A DNA stretch of 64,000 bases from Flavobacterium laiguense (GTDB taxonomy: Bacteria; Bacteroidota; Bacteroidia; Flavobacteriales; Flavobacteriaceae): contig NZ_QCZH01000017.1 in NCBI RefSeq assembly GCF_003097655.1, forward strand, positions 1-64,000, read 5' to 3'. The notes below the pieces were generated by a model. That model did not search any database, was not told the origin of the DNA, and saw only the letters and a list, made by a program, of their open reading frames with translations. The translations under genes were made by a program, and so were the position numbers. Positions 38,054 through 45,640 of this stretch are shown piece after piece (within the stretch, counting starts at the first letter, position 1; each line of letters starts with the position of its first letter).

Positions 38054-38422
38054 CTATTGTTTCAAAGCATATTCTTTAATCAAAGTGGAAGCTGGAATAT
38101 GAAGGTTTTCTGTAAGCAAACGAATTTGTTTAATAGTTAAAGCTCTTTTGCGTTTGAAAATTTCGGTAACTCTTGAACGGCTGTTCAAAATAACACCTAA
38201 ATCGGCATCAGTAATTCCTTTTTGTTCCATCATAAATTTAATCGCTTCAATTGGATCAGGCTCGGGAATAGGGTAATGCATTTCTTCGTACTTTTCTATT
38301 AGCGTTACTAAAATGTCTAATTCATCTCCTTCATTGGTATTAGGCTTAGCGTCAAAAAGGAGGTTTACCCTTTCTAATGCCAAGTCATAATCTTTTTCTG
38401 TTTTAATAGGATGTATTTCCAT
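38054..38422 (-). CDS. higA: HigA-type antitoxin
   Basis: 122 residues with a C-terminal XRE-type helix-turn-helix (about 60-115, ITDADLGVILNSRSRVTEIFKRKRAL). It should neutralise the HigB RNase encoded just upstream (4 bases apart) and repress the pair. Toxin-first order is typical of higBA. A TTCCC-N5-GGGAA palindrome in the promoter is a likely operator. Confidence 0.88.
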   Translation of the reverse strand: MEIHPIKTEKDYDLALERVNLLFDAKPNTNEGDELDILVTLIEKYEEMHYPIPEPDPIEAIKFMMEQKGITDADLGVILNSRSRVTEIFKRKRALTIKQIRLLTENLHIPASTLIKEYALKQ

Positions 38423-38426
38423 TTTT

Positions 38427-38723
38427 TTATAAGTTTTTAATGTCTTTCAAATCGTCATATTCGGAGTGGGTTCCTATAAATAAAATATAGACAATGTGTG
38501 TTACATAATTAATTTTCACGATTAACCGATAATGATTGCCGCAAATATTAAATATAACTTTATTATTTCCGACAAAATCTGCTGAGCCAAAAATTGATTT
38601 TATAGCATTAGAATTGTCAAGCGTATTTTTGTCAAAAACCTGATACCAAGCTAATAATTGCTGTTTTGAGTTGGGATATTTTTCCCAGAAATTTTGCAAG
38701 GTTCTTTTGGCAATTATTCTCAT
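38427..38723 (-). CDS. higB: HigB-type mRNA interferase toxin
   Basis: 98-residue RelE-superfamily toxin of the HigB branch, a ribosome-dependent mRNA nuclease. Family features are the opening MRIIAKRTLQNFWEKYPNSKQQLLAWYQ, FNICGNHYRLIVKINY and the C-terminal YILFIGTHSEYDDL region with the conserved His and Tyr. The frame is intact. Confidence 0.88.
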   Translation of the reverse strand: MRIIAKRTLQNFWEKYPNSKQQLLAWYQVFDKNTLDNSNAIKSIFGSADFVGNNKVIFNICGNHYRLIVKINYVTHIVYILFIGTHSEYDDLKDIKNL

Positions 38724-38739
38724 AGGTTGCTTTGAATGT

Positions 38740-38770
38740 CAAAGGTACTTATAAATTCCCTATTTGGGAA
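38740..38770 (-). promoter_or_regulatory. higBA promoter with putative operator
   Basis: On the minus strand TACCTTTG (38740-38747) is a -7 box 17 bases before higB. A perfect TTCCC-TATTT-GGGAA inverted repeat at 38756-38770 lies just upstream, where an autorepressor would block RNA polymerase. Confidence 0.55.
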
Positions 38771-38838
38771 AAATATTTTTTTGAATTTAACAATAAAACT
38801 AAAAATGAATTTAAAAATTTTAAGGATTTAATTGAAAT

Positions 38839-38879
38839 AAAGAAGCCTCATTGCAATTTGTTGCAATGAGGCTTCTTTA
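38839..38879 (-). terminator. Terminator after deoxynucleoside kinase
   Basis: Perfect 18-bp stem (AAAGAAGCCTCATTGCAA and its complement) with loop TTTG, placed just after the kinase stop on the minus strand. Confidence 0.8.
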
Positions 38880-38902
38880 TGTAAATTCGTAAAATCTGTT
38901 TT

Positions 38903-39520
38903 TTAAAACAACCCTCCATTCAACTCGGCATCAATTCGATTGATGATGTTTCCTAAGTCCTCTGGATTGTCAACAAAATTAACGTGGTCTACATCAATAA
39001 TCATTATTTTTCCTTTGGTGTACGTGTGAACCCAAGCTTCATAACGCTCGTTGAGACGGCTCAAATAGTCAATAGAGATGGTATTTTCGTATTCGCGTCC
39101 ACGTTTGTGAATTTGCCCTACTAAGTTGGGAATGGAGCTTCTTAAGTAAATTAGTAAATCAGGTGGTTTTACTAAAGATTCCATTAATTCAAAAAGAGAG
39201 GAATAATTTTCAAAATCACGATTGGTCATCAAGCCCATAGCATAAAGATTGGGGGCGAAAATATGAGCATCTTCATAAATGGTTCTATCTTGAATAAACT
39301 TTTTTCCACTTTCACGAATTTGCATGATTTGACGGAAACGGCTATTCAAGAAATAAATTTGCAAATTAAAAGACCAACGTTCCATTTGGTGGTAAAAATC
39401 ATCCAGATAAGGGTTGTCTACCACTTCTTCAAAATGGGGTTCCCATTTAAAATGCTTGGCTAATAAGCGTGTTAATGTTGTTTTTCCTGAGCCTATGTTT
39501 CCTGCTATTGCTATGTGCAT
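38903..39520 (-). CDS. Deoxynucleoside kinase
   Basis: 205-residue P-loop kinase of the dNK/dCK/dGK type, phosphorylating deoxynucleosides for nucleotide salvage. The Walker A loop GNIGSGKTTL is at residues 7-16. QDRTIYEDAHIFAPN contains the DRS-like motif, and RGREYE lies in the lid region. The particular nucleoside cannot be told. It is monocistronic with its own terminator. Confidence 0.92.
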   Translation of the reverse strand: MHIAIAGNIGSGKTTLTRLLAKHFKWEPHFEEVVDNPYLDDFYHQMERWSFNLQIYFLNSRFRQIMQIRESGKKFIQDRTIYEDAHIFAPNLYAMGLMTNRDFENYSSLFELMESLVKPPDLLIYLRSSIPNLVGQIHKRGREYENTISIDYLSRLNERYEAWVHTYTKGKIMIIDVDHVNFVDNPEDLGNIINRIDAELNGGLF

Positions 39521-39886
39521 TACGGTATTGCGATTTTATAATTTATAGTTGTATAAAAATGTAAAAATAGATAAAATTTGGGTTTAGCAACAGAATTTAA
39601 CGAACCATTTTTCAAAATAGTATTTTCATTGTTTTTTAATAAAAACATTTTACTTAGTGTTGATTTTAGGACTTAGAAATGCTGTGTTTCTTGAAAAAGG
39701 CAAAAAAAAACCATTCGTACTTGATGAATGGCTTTATTTATAATAAAATCAATCTTTTTCAGGAAATGGTTTTTATTTCTCTTAGAATTAAAACTCAATC
39801 CTGATAAATTATGTTTTTGAATAAATTTTAAATTCGCTATGGAATAGTTTTATTTTGTTAAGTTTGGATTGTCTAATTCAAAACTC
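39521..39886. other. Divergent intergenic region with orphan hairpin
   Basis: 366 bases between the divergent kinase and M28 peptidase genes. It contains a terminator-like hairpin (AAACCATTC/GAATGGCTTT, 39708-39734) that no gene on either side needs, and a TAAGTTTG -7 element (39859-39866) for the peptidase. The orphan hairpin could end a short unannotated transcript. No ORF is convincing there. Confidence 0.4.
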
Positions 39887-41362
39887 ATGAAAAATAAAAT
39901 ACTTCTTGTTTGTTCTCTTTTGATTGTTAATGGTAGTGTCAGTTTGGCACAGGTAATTAAGAAGCCTTTAGTTGGAGCAATTACTACGGAAGATCTTAAA
40001 ACCGATTTGTATCAAATGGCTGGAGACCATTTTAATGGTAGAGAAGCTGGAACATTGGATGAATTAAAAGTATCGATGTGGCTGGCTAAAAAAGCAGAAG
40101 CAGCTGGGATGGTTCCTGCTGGAGATGATGGCACTTTTTTTCAGTTTTTCGATTTATACAGACATCAAGTAACCTCAAACACAAACTTTAAAATTGGTCA
40201 AAAATCGTATGATTTATGGAAAGAGGTTTTGGTTGCTGAAACAACGAATGTGAAAGTAGATGCTCCTTTGGTCTATCTTGGTATAGCGACAAAGGAACAA
40301 ATAGAAGCAACTGATATTAAAGGAAAAGCTGTTGTTATACTTGCCTCTCAAGAAGGGATTGCAAATGACATTTCTCTTTTTGACAGGCGTTATCCAGGTT
40401 TAGTAAGAACCAAATACTACGACTTATTAGTTAAGTATGGAGCAGCAGCTCTTATTATTGTTGCTGATTCTGATGCAGAAAAAAGCTGGTCACAAGTAGA
40501 ACCTCAAATGACACGAGGTATTTATGGAATTGAAGGTCTTCGAGATAAAATAGGGGCTACAATGCCTGTTTTTTGGTTGCATGGTGATCAGTTGGAGTTT
40601 TTAAAAAATACTAAAGAAATGTTGTCGACTCAAGTGTTTTCGGAAACCTATAAATACCCTTCTGTTAATGTTGTTGGAAAAATTGAAGGGACAGATCCTA
40701 AGCTCAAAAATGAATATGTATTGTTTAGCGGACATCAAGACCATGATGGGGTTAGACAAAAATATGGTCAAGATTCTATTTATAACGGAGCAGATGATAA
40801 TGCGAGCACTTGTGTAGCGATGCTGGCTATTGCTAGAGCCTTTAAAAAACAACCAGGCAAAAGAAGTGCTTTATTTGTGTTTCATGGTTCGGAAGAGCGA
40901 GGTTTATTAGGGTCAAGATGGTACTCGGCACACCCAACAGTAGCTGAGTCAGCTATCGTGGCAGTGTTAAATGGGGATATGATAGGGAGAAATGATATAA
41001 ATCAAGCCGCTTTATTAGGCTCCAGTTCTCCTCATGAAAATTCGTCAGATTTAGTTAATATCGCTAAGAAAGCCAATGAAGAAGGTCCTAAGTTTGATTT
41101 GGATAAACTTTGGGATAAACCAGAACACCCAGAATATTTCTTCTTTCGTTCAGACCATCTGCCTTATGCTAGAAAAGGAATTCCCTCGGTTTTCTTCACT
41201 AGTGTTTTGCATAGTCAGTATCATACTCCTATGGACGAATCCGAGAATATCGATTACCTTAAGTTGCATAAAATGACAGAGTGGATTTATCGAACAGGCT
41301 GGATGTTATCGAATGATCCAATCCGTCCAAAGACATTACCCAACGTCAAATTTGAAAGATAG
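39887..41362 (+). CDS. M28 family zinc metallopeptidase
   Basis: Exported aminopeptidase-like enzyme, 491 residues. Signal peptide MKNKILLVCSLLIVNGSVSLAQ, PA-like domain (about residues 95-240), then the M28 core with FSGHQDHDG, NGADDNASTC, GSEERGLLGS, LNGDMIGRND and SQYHTPMDE supplying the zinc ligands and the general-base Glu. The frame begins with TTG at 39869, but a TAAGTTTG box ends at 39866, so transcription should start after that TTG; the ATG at 39887 is used. It is expected in the periplasm or outside the cell. Confidence 0.91.
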   Translation: MKNKILLVCSLLIVNGSVSLAQVIKKPLVGAITTEDLKTDLYQMAGDHFNGREAGTLDELKVSMWLAKKAEAAGMVPAGDDGTFFQFFDLYRHQVTSNTNFKIGQKSYDLWKEVLVAETTNVKVDAPLVYLGIATKEQIEATDIKGKAVVILASQEGIANDISLFDRRYPGLVRTKYYDLLVKYGAAALIIVADSDAEKSWSQVEPQMTRGIYGIEGLRDKIGATMPVFWLHGDQLEFLKNTKEMLSTQVFSETYKYPSVNVVGKIEGTDPKLKNEYVLFSGHQDHDGVRQKYGQDSIYNGADDNASTCVAMLAIARAFKKQPGKRSALFVFHGSEERGLLGSRWYSAHPTVAESAIVAVLNGDMIGRNDINQAALLGSSSPHENSSDLVNIAKKANEEGPKFDLDKLWDKPEHPEYFFFRSDHLPYARKGIPSVFFTSVLHSQYHTPMDESENIDYLKLHKMTEWIYRTGWMLSNDPIRPKTLPNVKFER

Positions 41363-41375
41363 AAATATCAGGCAC

Positions 41376-41409
41376 AAAAAAAACCAACTCATTGAGTTGG
41401 TTTTTTTTA
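41376..41409. terminator. Bidirectional terminator between M28 gene and metK
   Basis: AAAAAACCAACTCATTGAGTTGGTTTTTT palindrome, with A- and T-runs on both sides. Confidence 0.85.
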
Positions 41410-41430
41410 TGTATTTAAAGTTTGGAAATA

Positions 41431-42681
41431 TTACAATCCAAAAGCAGTTTTTACTTGATCAACGAAATCTAATTTCTCCCAAGTAAATAAATCAACTGTT
41501 ACTGTTTTCGTCAAACCACCAGGAGCAGAAAACGTTTTTGTTACCGTTTCTGGAGTACGTCCCATGTGACCGTAAGCCGCAGTTTCGCTGTAGATTGGGT
41601 TCCTTAATTTCAAACGTTGTTCGATGAAGTAAGGACGCATGTCAAAAATGGCTTCTACTTTTTTGGCAATTTCACCATTGGTCAAATTCACTTTTGAAGT
41701 TCCGTAAGTGTCAATAAAAATACCCATTGGTTTTGCAACTCCAATAGCATAAGAAACTTGAACCAAAATCTCATCGGCAACACCTGCAGCAACAAGGTTT
41801 TTAGCGATATGACGTGTAGCATAAGCCGCACTTCTATCTACTTTACTTGGATCTTTTCCAGAGAAAGCACCACCACCGTGAGCTCCTTTTCCACCGTATG
41901 TATCTACAATGATTTTTCTTCCCGTCAATCCAGTATCTCCGTGAGGCCCTCCAATTACGAATTTTCCAGTTGGGTTGATGTGGTATTGAATTTTATCATT
42001 GAATAAATGAGCGTGAGCAGGATTTTTTGCAATGATTCTTGGAATCAATATCTCAACAATGTCTTTTTTGATTTTGGCAAGCATGGTAGCTTCTTCGTCA
42101 AAATCATCGTGTTGAGTAGAAATTACGATAGCATCAATACGTGTTGGTTTGTTGTCATCACTATATTCCAAAGTAACTTGGGATTTTGCGTCAGGACGTA
42201 AATACTTTATTTCGTTGTCTTCACGTCTTAAAATTGCTAATTCCTGCAATAATTTATGAGATAAATCAAGTGCCAAAGGCATATAATTTTCGGTTTCATT
42301 TGTGGCGTAACCAAACATCATTCCTTGGTCACCGGCACCTTGTTCTTCTTTGCTTGCTCTATCAACTCCTTGATTAATATCGGCAGATTGTTCGTGAATG
42401 GCTGAAAGAATACCACAAGAATTGGCTTCAAACATATATTCACTTTTAGTATATCCAATTTTGCGAATCACTTCGCGCGCAATTTGTTGTACATCTAAGT
42501 AGGTATTCGACTTAACTTCACCCGCCAAAATTACTTGACCAGTAGTAACTAAAGTTTCACAAGCTACTTTTGAGTCAGCATCAAATGCCAAAAAGTTGTC
42601 AATTAATGCATCCGAAATTTGATCTGCAACTTTGTCTGGGTGTCCCTCACTTACAGATTCTGACGTAAATAAATAAGCCAT
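41431..42681 (-). CDS. metK: S-adenosylmethionine synthase
   Basis: Makes SAM from methionine and ATP. 416 residues with the usual opening [21 protein letters not shown], the [15 protein letters not shown] motif and [19 protein letters not shown]. The frame continues 36 codons upstream, but that stretch coincides with a SAM-II-like aptamer, so the family-typical ATG at 42681 is used. Leader length from the predicted promoter is about 165 bases, leaving room for riboswitch control by its own product. Confidence 0.97.
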   Translation of the reverse strand: MAYLFTSESVSEGHPDKVADQISDALIDNFLAFDADSKVACETLVTTGQVILAGEVKSNTYLDVQQIAREVIRKIGYTKSEYMFEANSCGILSAIHEQSADINQGVDRASKEEQGAGDQGMMFGYATNETENYMPLALDLSHKLLQELAILRREDNEIKYLRPDAKSQVTLEYSDDNKPTRIDAIVISTQHDDFDEEATMLAKIKKDIVEILIPRIIAKNPAHAHLFNDKIQYHINPTGKFVIGGPHGDTGLTGRKIIVDTYGGKGAHGGGAFSGKDPSKVDRSAAYATRHIAKNLVAAGVADEILVQVSYAIGVAKPMGIFIDTYGTSKVNLTNGEIAKKVEAIFDMRPYFIEQRLKLRNPIYSETAAYGHMGRTPETVTKTFSAPGGLTKTVTVDLFTWEKLDFVDQVKTAFGL

Positions 42682-42744
42682 AATAATTATAAATTTAAAA
42701 ATTAGTCGAGAAAAAACAATTGCTGTAAAAGGGCTAAAGGAGAG

Positions 42745-42842
42745 TTTCTGCTTTAGCATTTTTTCTACTGAAAATTTTTCAGCATCCATAATGAATTCGT
42801 TTCATTATGAAGAGGTTGCAATCAGTTCAAATTTTTCCTCTG
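42745..42842 (-). promoter_or_regulatory. SAM-II-like riboswitch in the metK leader
   Basis: Read on the minus strand: AGAGG (P1 5'), loop ending ATTGCAA, CCTCT (P1 3'), then GCTAAAGCAG downstream. This is the SAM-II layout: P1 closing a loop that ends in UUGCAA, followed by GCUAAA. The loop CTG (42823-42825) can pair with CAG (42748-42750) after GCTAAAG, giving the pseudoknot. Between P1 and GCTAAAG there is an insert with a perfect 9-bp hairpin (42787-42809) and a second small hairpin. The call is by eye; no covariance model was run. Confidence 0.62.
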
Positions 42843-42853
42843 GTATTCGGGTG

Positions 42854-42882
42854 CAAATGTATGAAACCATTTTGAATTGCAA
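42854..42882 (-). promoter_or_regulatory. Promoter of metK
   Basis: Minus-strand TTG (42880-42882), 18-base spacer, TACATTTG (42854-42861). The predicted transcript begins just before the SAM-II-like element. Confidence 0.65.
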
Positions 42883-42987
42883 ATTGTTCTTAACTTTTTT
42901 TTGATATAAAAAATTGGATTTAGCTATAGTATAATATGTTACAGAATTAAACAAATGTTATTTTCTTGTTATTTTAATATTTTACAT

Positions 42988-43018
42988 TTGGAATTTCGGA
43001 AAAAAGTTTGCAATTTTG
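42988..43018 (+). promoter_or_regulatory. Possible promoter for tandem leader region
   Basis: TTG at 42988-42990, 20-base spacer, CAATTTTG at 43011-43018 (first base off consensus). It would start a transcript about 15 bases before the first leader ORF at 43038. A TACATTTG at 42983-42990 is an alternative -7 box. Confidence 0.4.
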
Positions 43019-43037
43019 CTACAACAAAAAAACAAAG

Positions 43038-43106
43038 ATGCAATTTAATGTATGTAATATGTCTAAAGCCATTCAGGATAAATCCTGCAGGGACGGTATA
43101 GCTTAA
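43038..43106 (+). CDS. Leader ORF 1, 22 residues
   Basis: Short ORF starting MQFNVCNMSKAI and ending with two Cys codons in total (positions 6 and 17). It is followed 25 bases later by a strong terminator. Inside it, CAGGATAAATCCTG forms a small hairpin. Placement between promoter and terminator suggests an attenuator leader peptide or a small RNA. The peptide itself is not strongly biased to one amino acid. I do not recognise it. Confidence 0.4.
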   Translation: MQFNVCNMSKAIQDKSCRDGIA

Positions 43107-43128
43107 TTTTAAATTAAAAAGATATAGC

Positions 43129-43163
43129 AAAAACCTCCCAATAAACCTGGGAGGTTTTTTTTT
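43129..43163 (+). terminator. Terminator of leader unit 1
   Basis: AAAACCTCCCA, loop ATAAACC, TGGGAGGTTTTTTTTT. Confidence 0.8.
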
Positions 43164-43210
43164 AGGCCATTTTTAAATCATTATTTTCAAGAATTAGAAC
43201 AATATTAAGT

Positions 43211-43309
43211 ATGAAACAACTCGACACAATTAAGGTTAACATTTGCAAAGCAAAATCGAAGACGATGATGACGTGTATTTATGCCATGATGTGTGTGTGT
43301 GTGTGCTGA
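43211..43309 (+). CDS. Met/Cys-rich leader peptide (attenuator)
   Basis: A 32-residue ORF whose last 14 codons read MMTCIYAMMCVCVC and then stop. In all it has five Met and five Cys codons, with two ATG-ATG pairs and a TGT/TGC cluster at the very end. Just after the stop, TCCAAAA (43311-43317) can pair with TTTTGGA (43348-43354), the 5' arm of the following terminator. This is the layout of ribosome-mediated attenuation responding to charged tRNA-Met and/or tRNA-Cys. Downstream lies a metY remnant. The start is the only ATG before the cluster giving an A-rich upstream context. Confidence 0.7.
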   Translation: MKQLDTIKVNICKAKSKTMMTCIYAMMCVCVC

Positions 43310-43340
43310 TTCCAAAAAGTATAAGTTTATAGTACAACTT

Positions 43341-43376
43341 AAAACCCTTTTGGATACGTATCTAAAAGGGTTTTTT
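43341..43376 (+). terminator. Attenuator terminator after Met/Cys leader
   Basis: AAAACCCTTTT, an inner GATAC/GTATC stem, then AAAAGGGTTTTTT. The hairpin is near perfect and is followed by T. Its 5' arm overlaps the predicted antiterminator partner. Confidence 0.82.
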
Positions 43377-43486
43377 GTTTTTCGGTCTAGAAATGTAGTA
43401 GTAAACAGAGTAAAAAATAAAAGAAAAATAGAAGCTGAGAAAGTTTCGGTTTTCAATAAAATATATAACTTAATAAAGTAGAAATT

Positions 43487-43714
43487 ATGAGTTCAAAAAC
43501 CTTCACAGCCAATGCATTGCACGCTAAACAAGATGTAGCCAAACACGCAGCCAATTTATTTGGTTCTGCCAAAGCTGCCAAGAAAGTAGCCGATGAACAG
43601 CAGCTCGTCACGGGAACAACCAAAGATTTGATTCGACTCTCGACTAGATGGGAAGATCTGGAAGATTTCAAGGTCTGTTGTTTATCCAGTCTTTTTATCG
43701 AATTAAAAGCATAA
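43487..43714 (+). pseudogene. metY: Collapsed remnant of metY (O-acetylhomoserine sulfhydrylase)
   Basis: A 75-codon frame that reads like pieces of MetY fused in order. FTANALHAKQDV resembles the N-terminus. HAANLFGSA resembles the DHAANLFGLA segment some 25 residues further on in the full protein. KAAKKVADE resembles a segment about 350 residues in, and EQQLVTGTTKDLIRLS with WEDLEDFK resembles the C-terminus. Full MetY is about 425 residues, so some 80 percent is gone, including the PLP Lys. The comparison is from memory of the family, not a search. The Met/Cys attenuator just upstream fits a former metY promoter region. Confidence 0.68.
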
Positions 43715-43829
43715 AAGCACAATTGAACTTTTAGGAAACGAAACTCATTGTGCTATAAAAAAAAGAAAATGCTGTACGGCATTTGAATTATAAGCCATAA
43801 ATAAATATCAATTACAAAAATAAAGTATC

Positions 43830-44039
43830 ATGAAAACTATAACATATATCACAAGCAAAGTAGAGTTACTAAAAAACACAATTTTGAGAGCAATAAAAGG
43901 AGAGCCATTCAATCCTAAAAAAGAGTTAGATCACCCAAGATTTGATGTGGATGAAAATTTCGATTTGAAAGCTAAAAAAGGCAAGAATTCTTTATTGTTT
44001 CACATGTACTCTAAAGAAAACGGAACTCTTTTTATTTAA
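43830..44039 (+). CDS. Small hypothetical protein
   Basis: A 69-residue Lys-rich ORF (KVELLKNTILRAIKGEPFNPKKELDHPRF) with an A-rich region before its ATG. There is no membrane segment, signal or known motif. It sits between the metY remnant and the SAM-I riboswitch. It could be a real small gene or another decayed fragment; I cannot tell. Confidence 0.4.
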   Translation: MKTITYITSKVELLKNTILRAIKGEPFNPKKELDHPRFDVDENFDLKAKKGKNSLLFHMYSKENGTLFI

Positions 44040-44069
44040 ATATGAGTTTTGAAATCAGGAAAAGTAAGT

Positions 44070-44168
44070 AAAAGTTTTTTGTCACGAAATGCACGAATAA
44101 AAACGCGAAACATTCTTTAGAAATACAAAGGAATTCATGAGAATTAGTGCATTTCGCGGCAAACTTTT
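44070..44168. repeat. Long imperfect inverted repeat
   Basis: AAAAGTTTTTTGTCACGAAATGCACGAAT (44070-44098; written here only as its position and core GAAATGCAC) pairs with GTGCATTTCGCGGC-AAACTTTT ending at 44168. It lies just before the SAM-I riboswitch. The CACGAA/GCATTTCG words are typical of small palindromic repeats in these genomes. Confidence 0.5.
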
Positions 44169-44272
44169 AATTTATGGAAAACCACTGTTTCGATAATGAA
44201 GTCGAATAATAATTTGGTTGTTTCATAAAATAGTAGTTAATTTGCACCATTAAGTTCAGAAACGTATTGAAA

Positions 44273-44377
44273 TGTTATAAAGAAAGGCAGAGGGATTAGA
44301 CCCAATGAAGCCTTAGCAACCCTTCGATTTATCGAAGAAGGTGCTGCATTCTACCACGCCAAACGTGGAAAGATAAC
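44273..44377 (+). promoter_or_regulatory. SAM-I (S-box) riboswitch before metX
   Basis: P1 is GTTAT (44274-44278) with ATAAC (44373-44377). The core shows GAGGGATTAGACCC, ATGAAGCCTTAGCAACC and AAGGTGCTGCATTCTACC, the conserved S-box strings. The CTTCGA/TCGAAG and CCACG/CGTGG stems are P3 and P4. It lies 74 bases before metX and should turn expression down when SAM is plentiful. No strong terminator follows, so control may act on translation. Confidence 0.93.
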
Positions 44378-44450
44378 ACAAAGAATTGATCTAGTTTCTC
44401 TAGCTTTCTTCATAATATTTCCAGGTACAAATCAAAAATTCATTAAAGAT

Positions 44451-45422
44451 TTGAAATTGGAAAATAAACCAACCACACTTACCATACAAAATTTCACTAC
44501 CGAAAGTGGTGCTTTTTATGCAACCATCAATTTGAGTTATCATCTTTTTGGCCCAGCCTTACATACTGCACCTATTGTTTTGGTTAATCATGCACTAACC
44601 GGAAACTCTCAAGTTGTAGGTTTAAAGGGATGGTGGAATGTGCTTATTGGTGAAAACAGAACGATAGACACCAACAAATACACCATACTTGCTTTTAACG
44701 TACCCGGAAATGGTTTTGATGATACCATAATTGAAAACTATCTGGATTTTACGGCTAGAGATGTTGCCAGACTTTTTGTAGAAGGACTCAAAGTTCTTCA
44801 GATTACTCAATTGTTTGCTATTATTGGTGGTTCAGTAGGTGGCGGAATTGCTTGGGAAATTGCGGCATTAGAACCTAAAATAGCCCAACATTTAATACCT
44901 ATTGCAACGGATTGGAAATCTACAGATTGGTTAATCGCCAATTGTTTTTTGCAAGAACAAATTCTAAATAATTCGGCTAAGCCAATAGAGGACGCTCGTA
45001 TTCACGCGATGTTGTGTTATAGAACACCAGAATCTTTTAAAGCAAAATTTGACAGAACAACAAACGAAGAATTAGCCGTTTTTAATATAGAAAGTTGGCT
45101 GAGTCATCATGGAGGGAAACTGCAAAAGCGCTTTCAACTTTCGGCCTATAAGTTGATGAATCAATTGCTGAAGACGATAGATATTTCGAGAGGCAGAGAA
45201 TCTTTTCTTGCCGTAGCGTCTCAAATAGAAGCGGATATTCATATTATTGGAATCAATTCGGATTTGTTTTTTTCGGTAAAGGAAAATAAAGAAACGTACG
45301 AGGAATTGAAAAAACACAAAGCCAATGTTACTTTTCAAGAGATTGATTCCATTCACGGACACGATGCTTTCTTGATTGAATACAAACAATTGGACAATTT
45401 GCTTAAAGGAATTTTTAATTAG
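44451..45422 (+). CDS. metX: Homoserine O-acetyltransferase (MetX-like alpha/beta hydrolase)
   Basis: Activates homoserine by acylation for methionine synthesis. 323 residues, shorter than the common 350-380. NHALTGNS forms the oxyanion region, S128 in IGGSVGGG is the nucleophile, and H304 in HGHDAFL is the catalytic His with INSDLFFS holding the Asp. The frame starts with TTG at 44451; no ATG is available between the riboswitch and the conserved domain, so a TTG start is likely. It is under the SAM-I riboswitch and followed by thrA. Confidence 0.9.
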   Translation: MKLENKPTTLTIQNFTTESGAFYATINLSYHLFGPALHTAPIVLVNHALTGNSQVVGLKGWWNVLIGENRTIDTNKYTILAFNVPGNGFDDTIIENYLDFTARDVARLFVEGLKVLQITQLFAIIGGSVGGGIAWEIAALEPKIAQHLIPIATDWKSTDWLIANCFLQEQILNNSAKPIEDARIHAMLCYRTPESFKAKFDRTTNEELAVFNIESWLSHHGGKLQKRFQLSAYKLMNQLLKTIDISRGRESFLAVASQIEADIHIIGINSDLFFSVKENKETYEELKKHKANVTFQEIDSIHGHDAFLIEYKQLDNLLKGIFN

Positions 45423-45460
45423 GAAATATAAAGTTCTCGTTAAACGAAAAGGTTCTTGGT

Positions 45461-45580
45461 CACGCGCGTGAGGGATAGACGGAAGCTACCAAAGTAGCCC
45501 AGATAGCCCGACAGCATTAGGGGAAGGGGCCGAATGAGCGCAAAGAGGAGTTGGCCCCTTTTCCTAATGGTGGCACGCCA
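45461..45580. repeat. Palindromic repeat, GTGAGGGATAG...CACGCC type
   Basis: CGCGTGAGGGATAG at the left, ATAGCCCGACAG in the middle, a 17-bp near-perfect stem (45515-45531 with 45553-45569), and GGCACGCCAAA at the right. The ends match those at 68-152 and 62500-62613. It fills the gap between metX and thrA. Confidence 0.75.
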
Positions 45581-45640
45581 AAATTAAGATTATTAAAAAA
45601 AAATGGTCGAAACTAGATTTTGACTTTAAAAAATAAGAAA

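Noticed and set aside
41431-42789. metK start at the far upstream ATG (42789)
   Set aside because: The extra 36 codons coincide with the SAM-II-like leader and are not found in the family's N-terminus.
43291-43305. GT dinucleotide run as a microsatellite
   Set aside because: It encodes the Cys-Val-Cys-Val-Cys end of the leader peptide and has a better explanation as Cys codons, although slippage there remains possible.
43205-43456. 83-codon open frame on the minus strand across the Met/Cys leader
   Set aside because: Mirrors the leader and terminator hairpin; composition driven by the complementary strand; no start context.
43293-43481. 62-codon open frame beginning inside the GT-rich part of the Met/Cys leader
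   Set aside because: Out of frame with the leader and runs through the terminator hairpin; starts within the leader, so it is a shadow.
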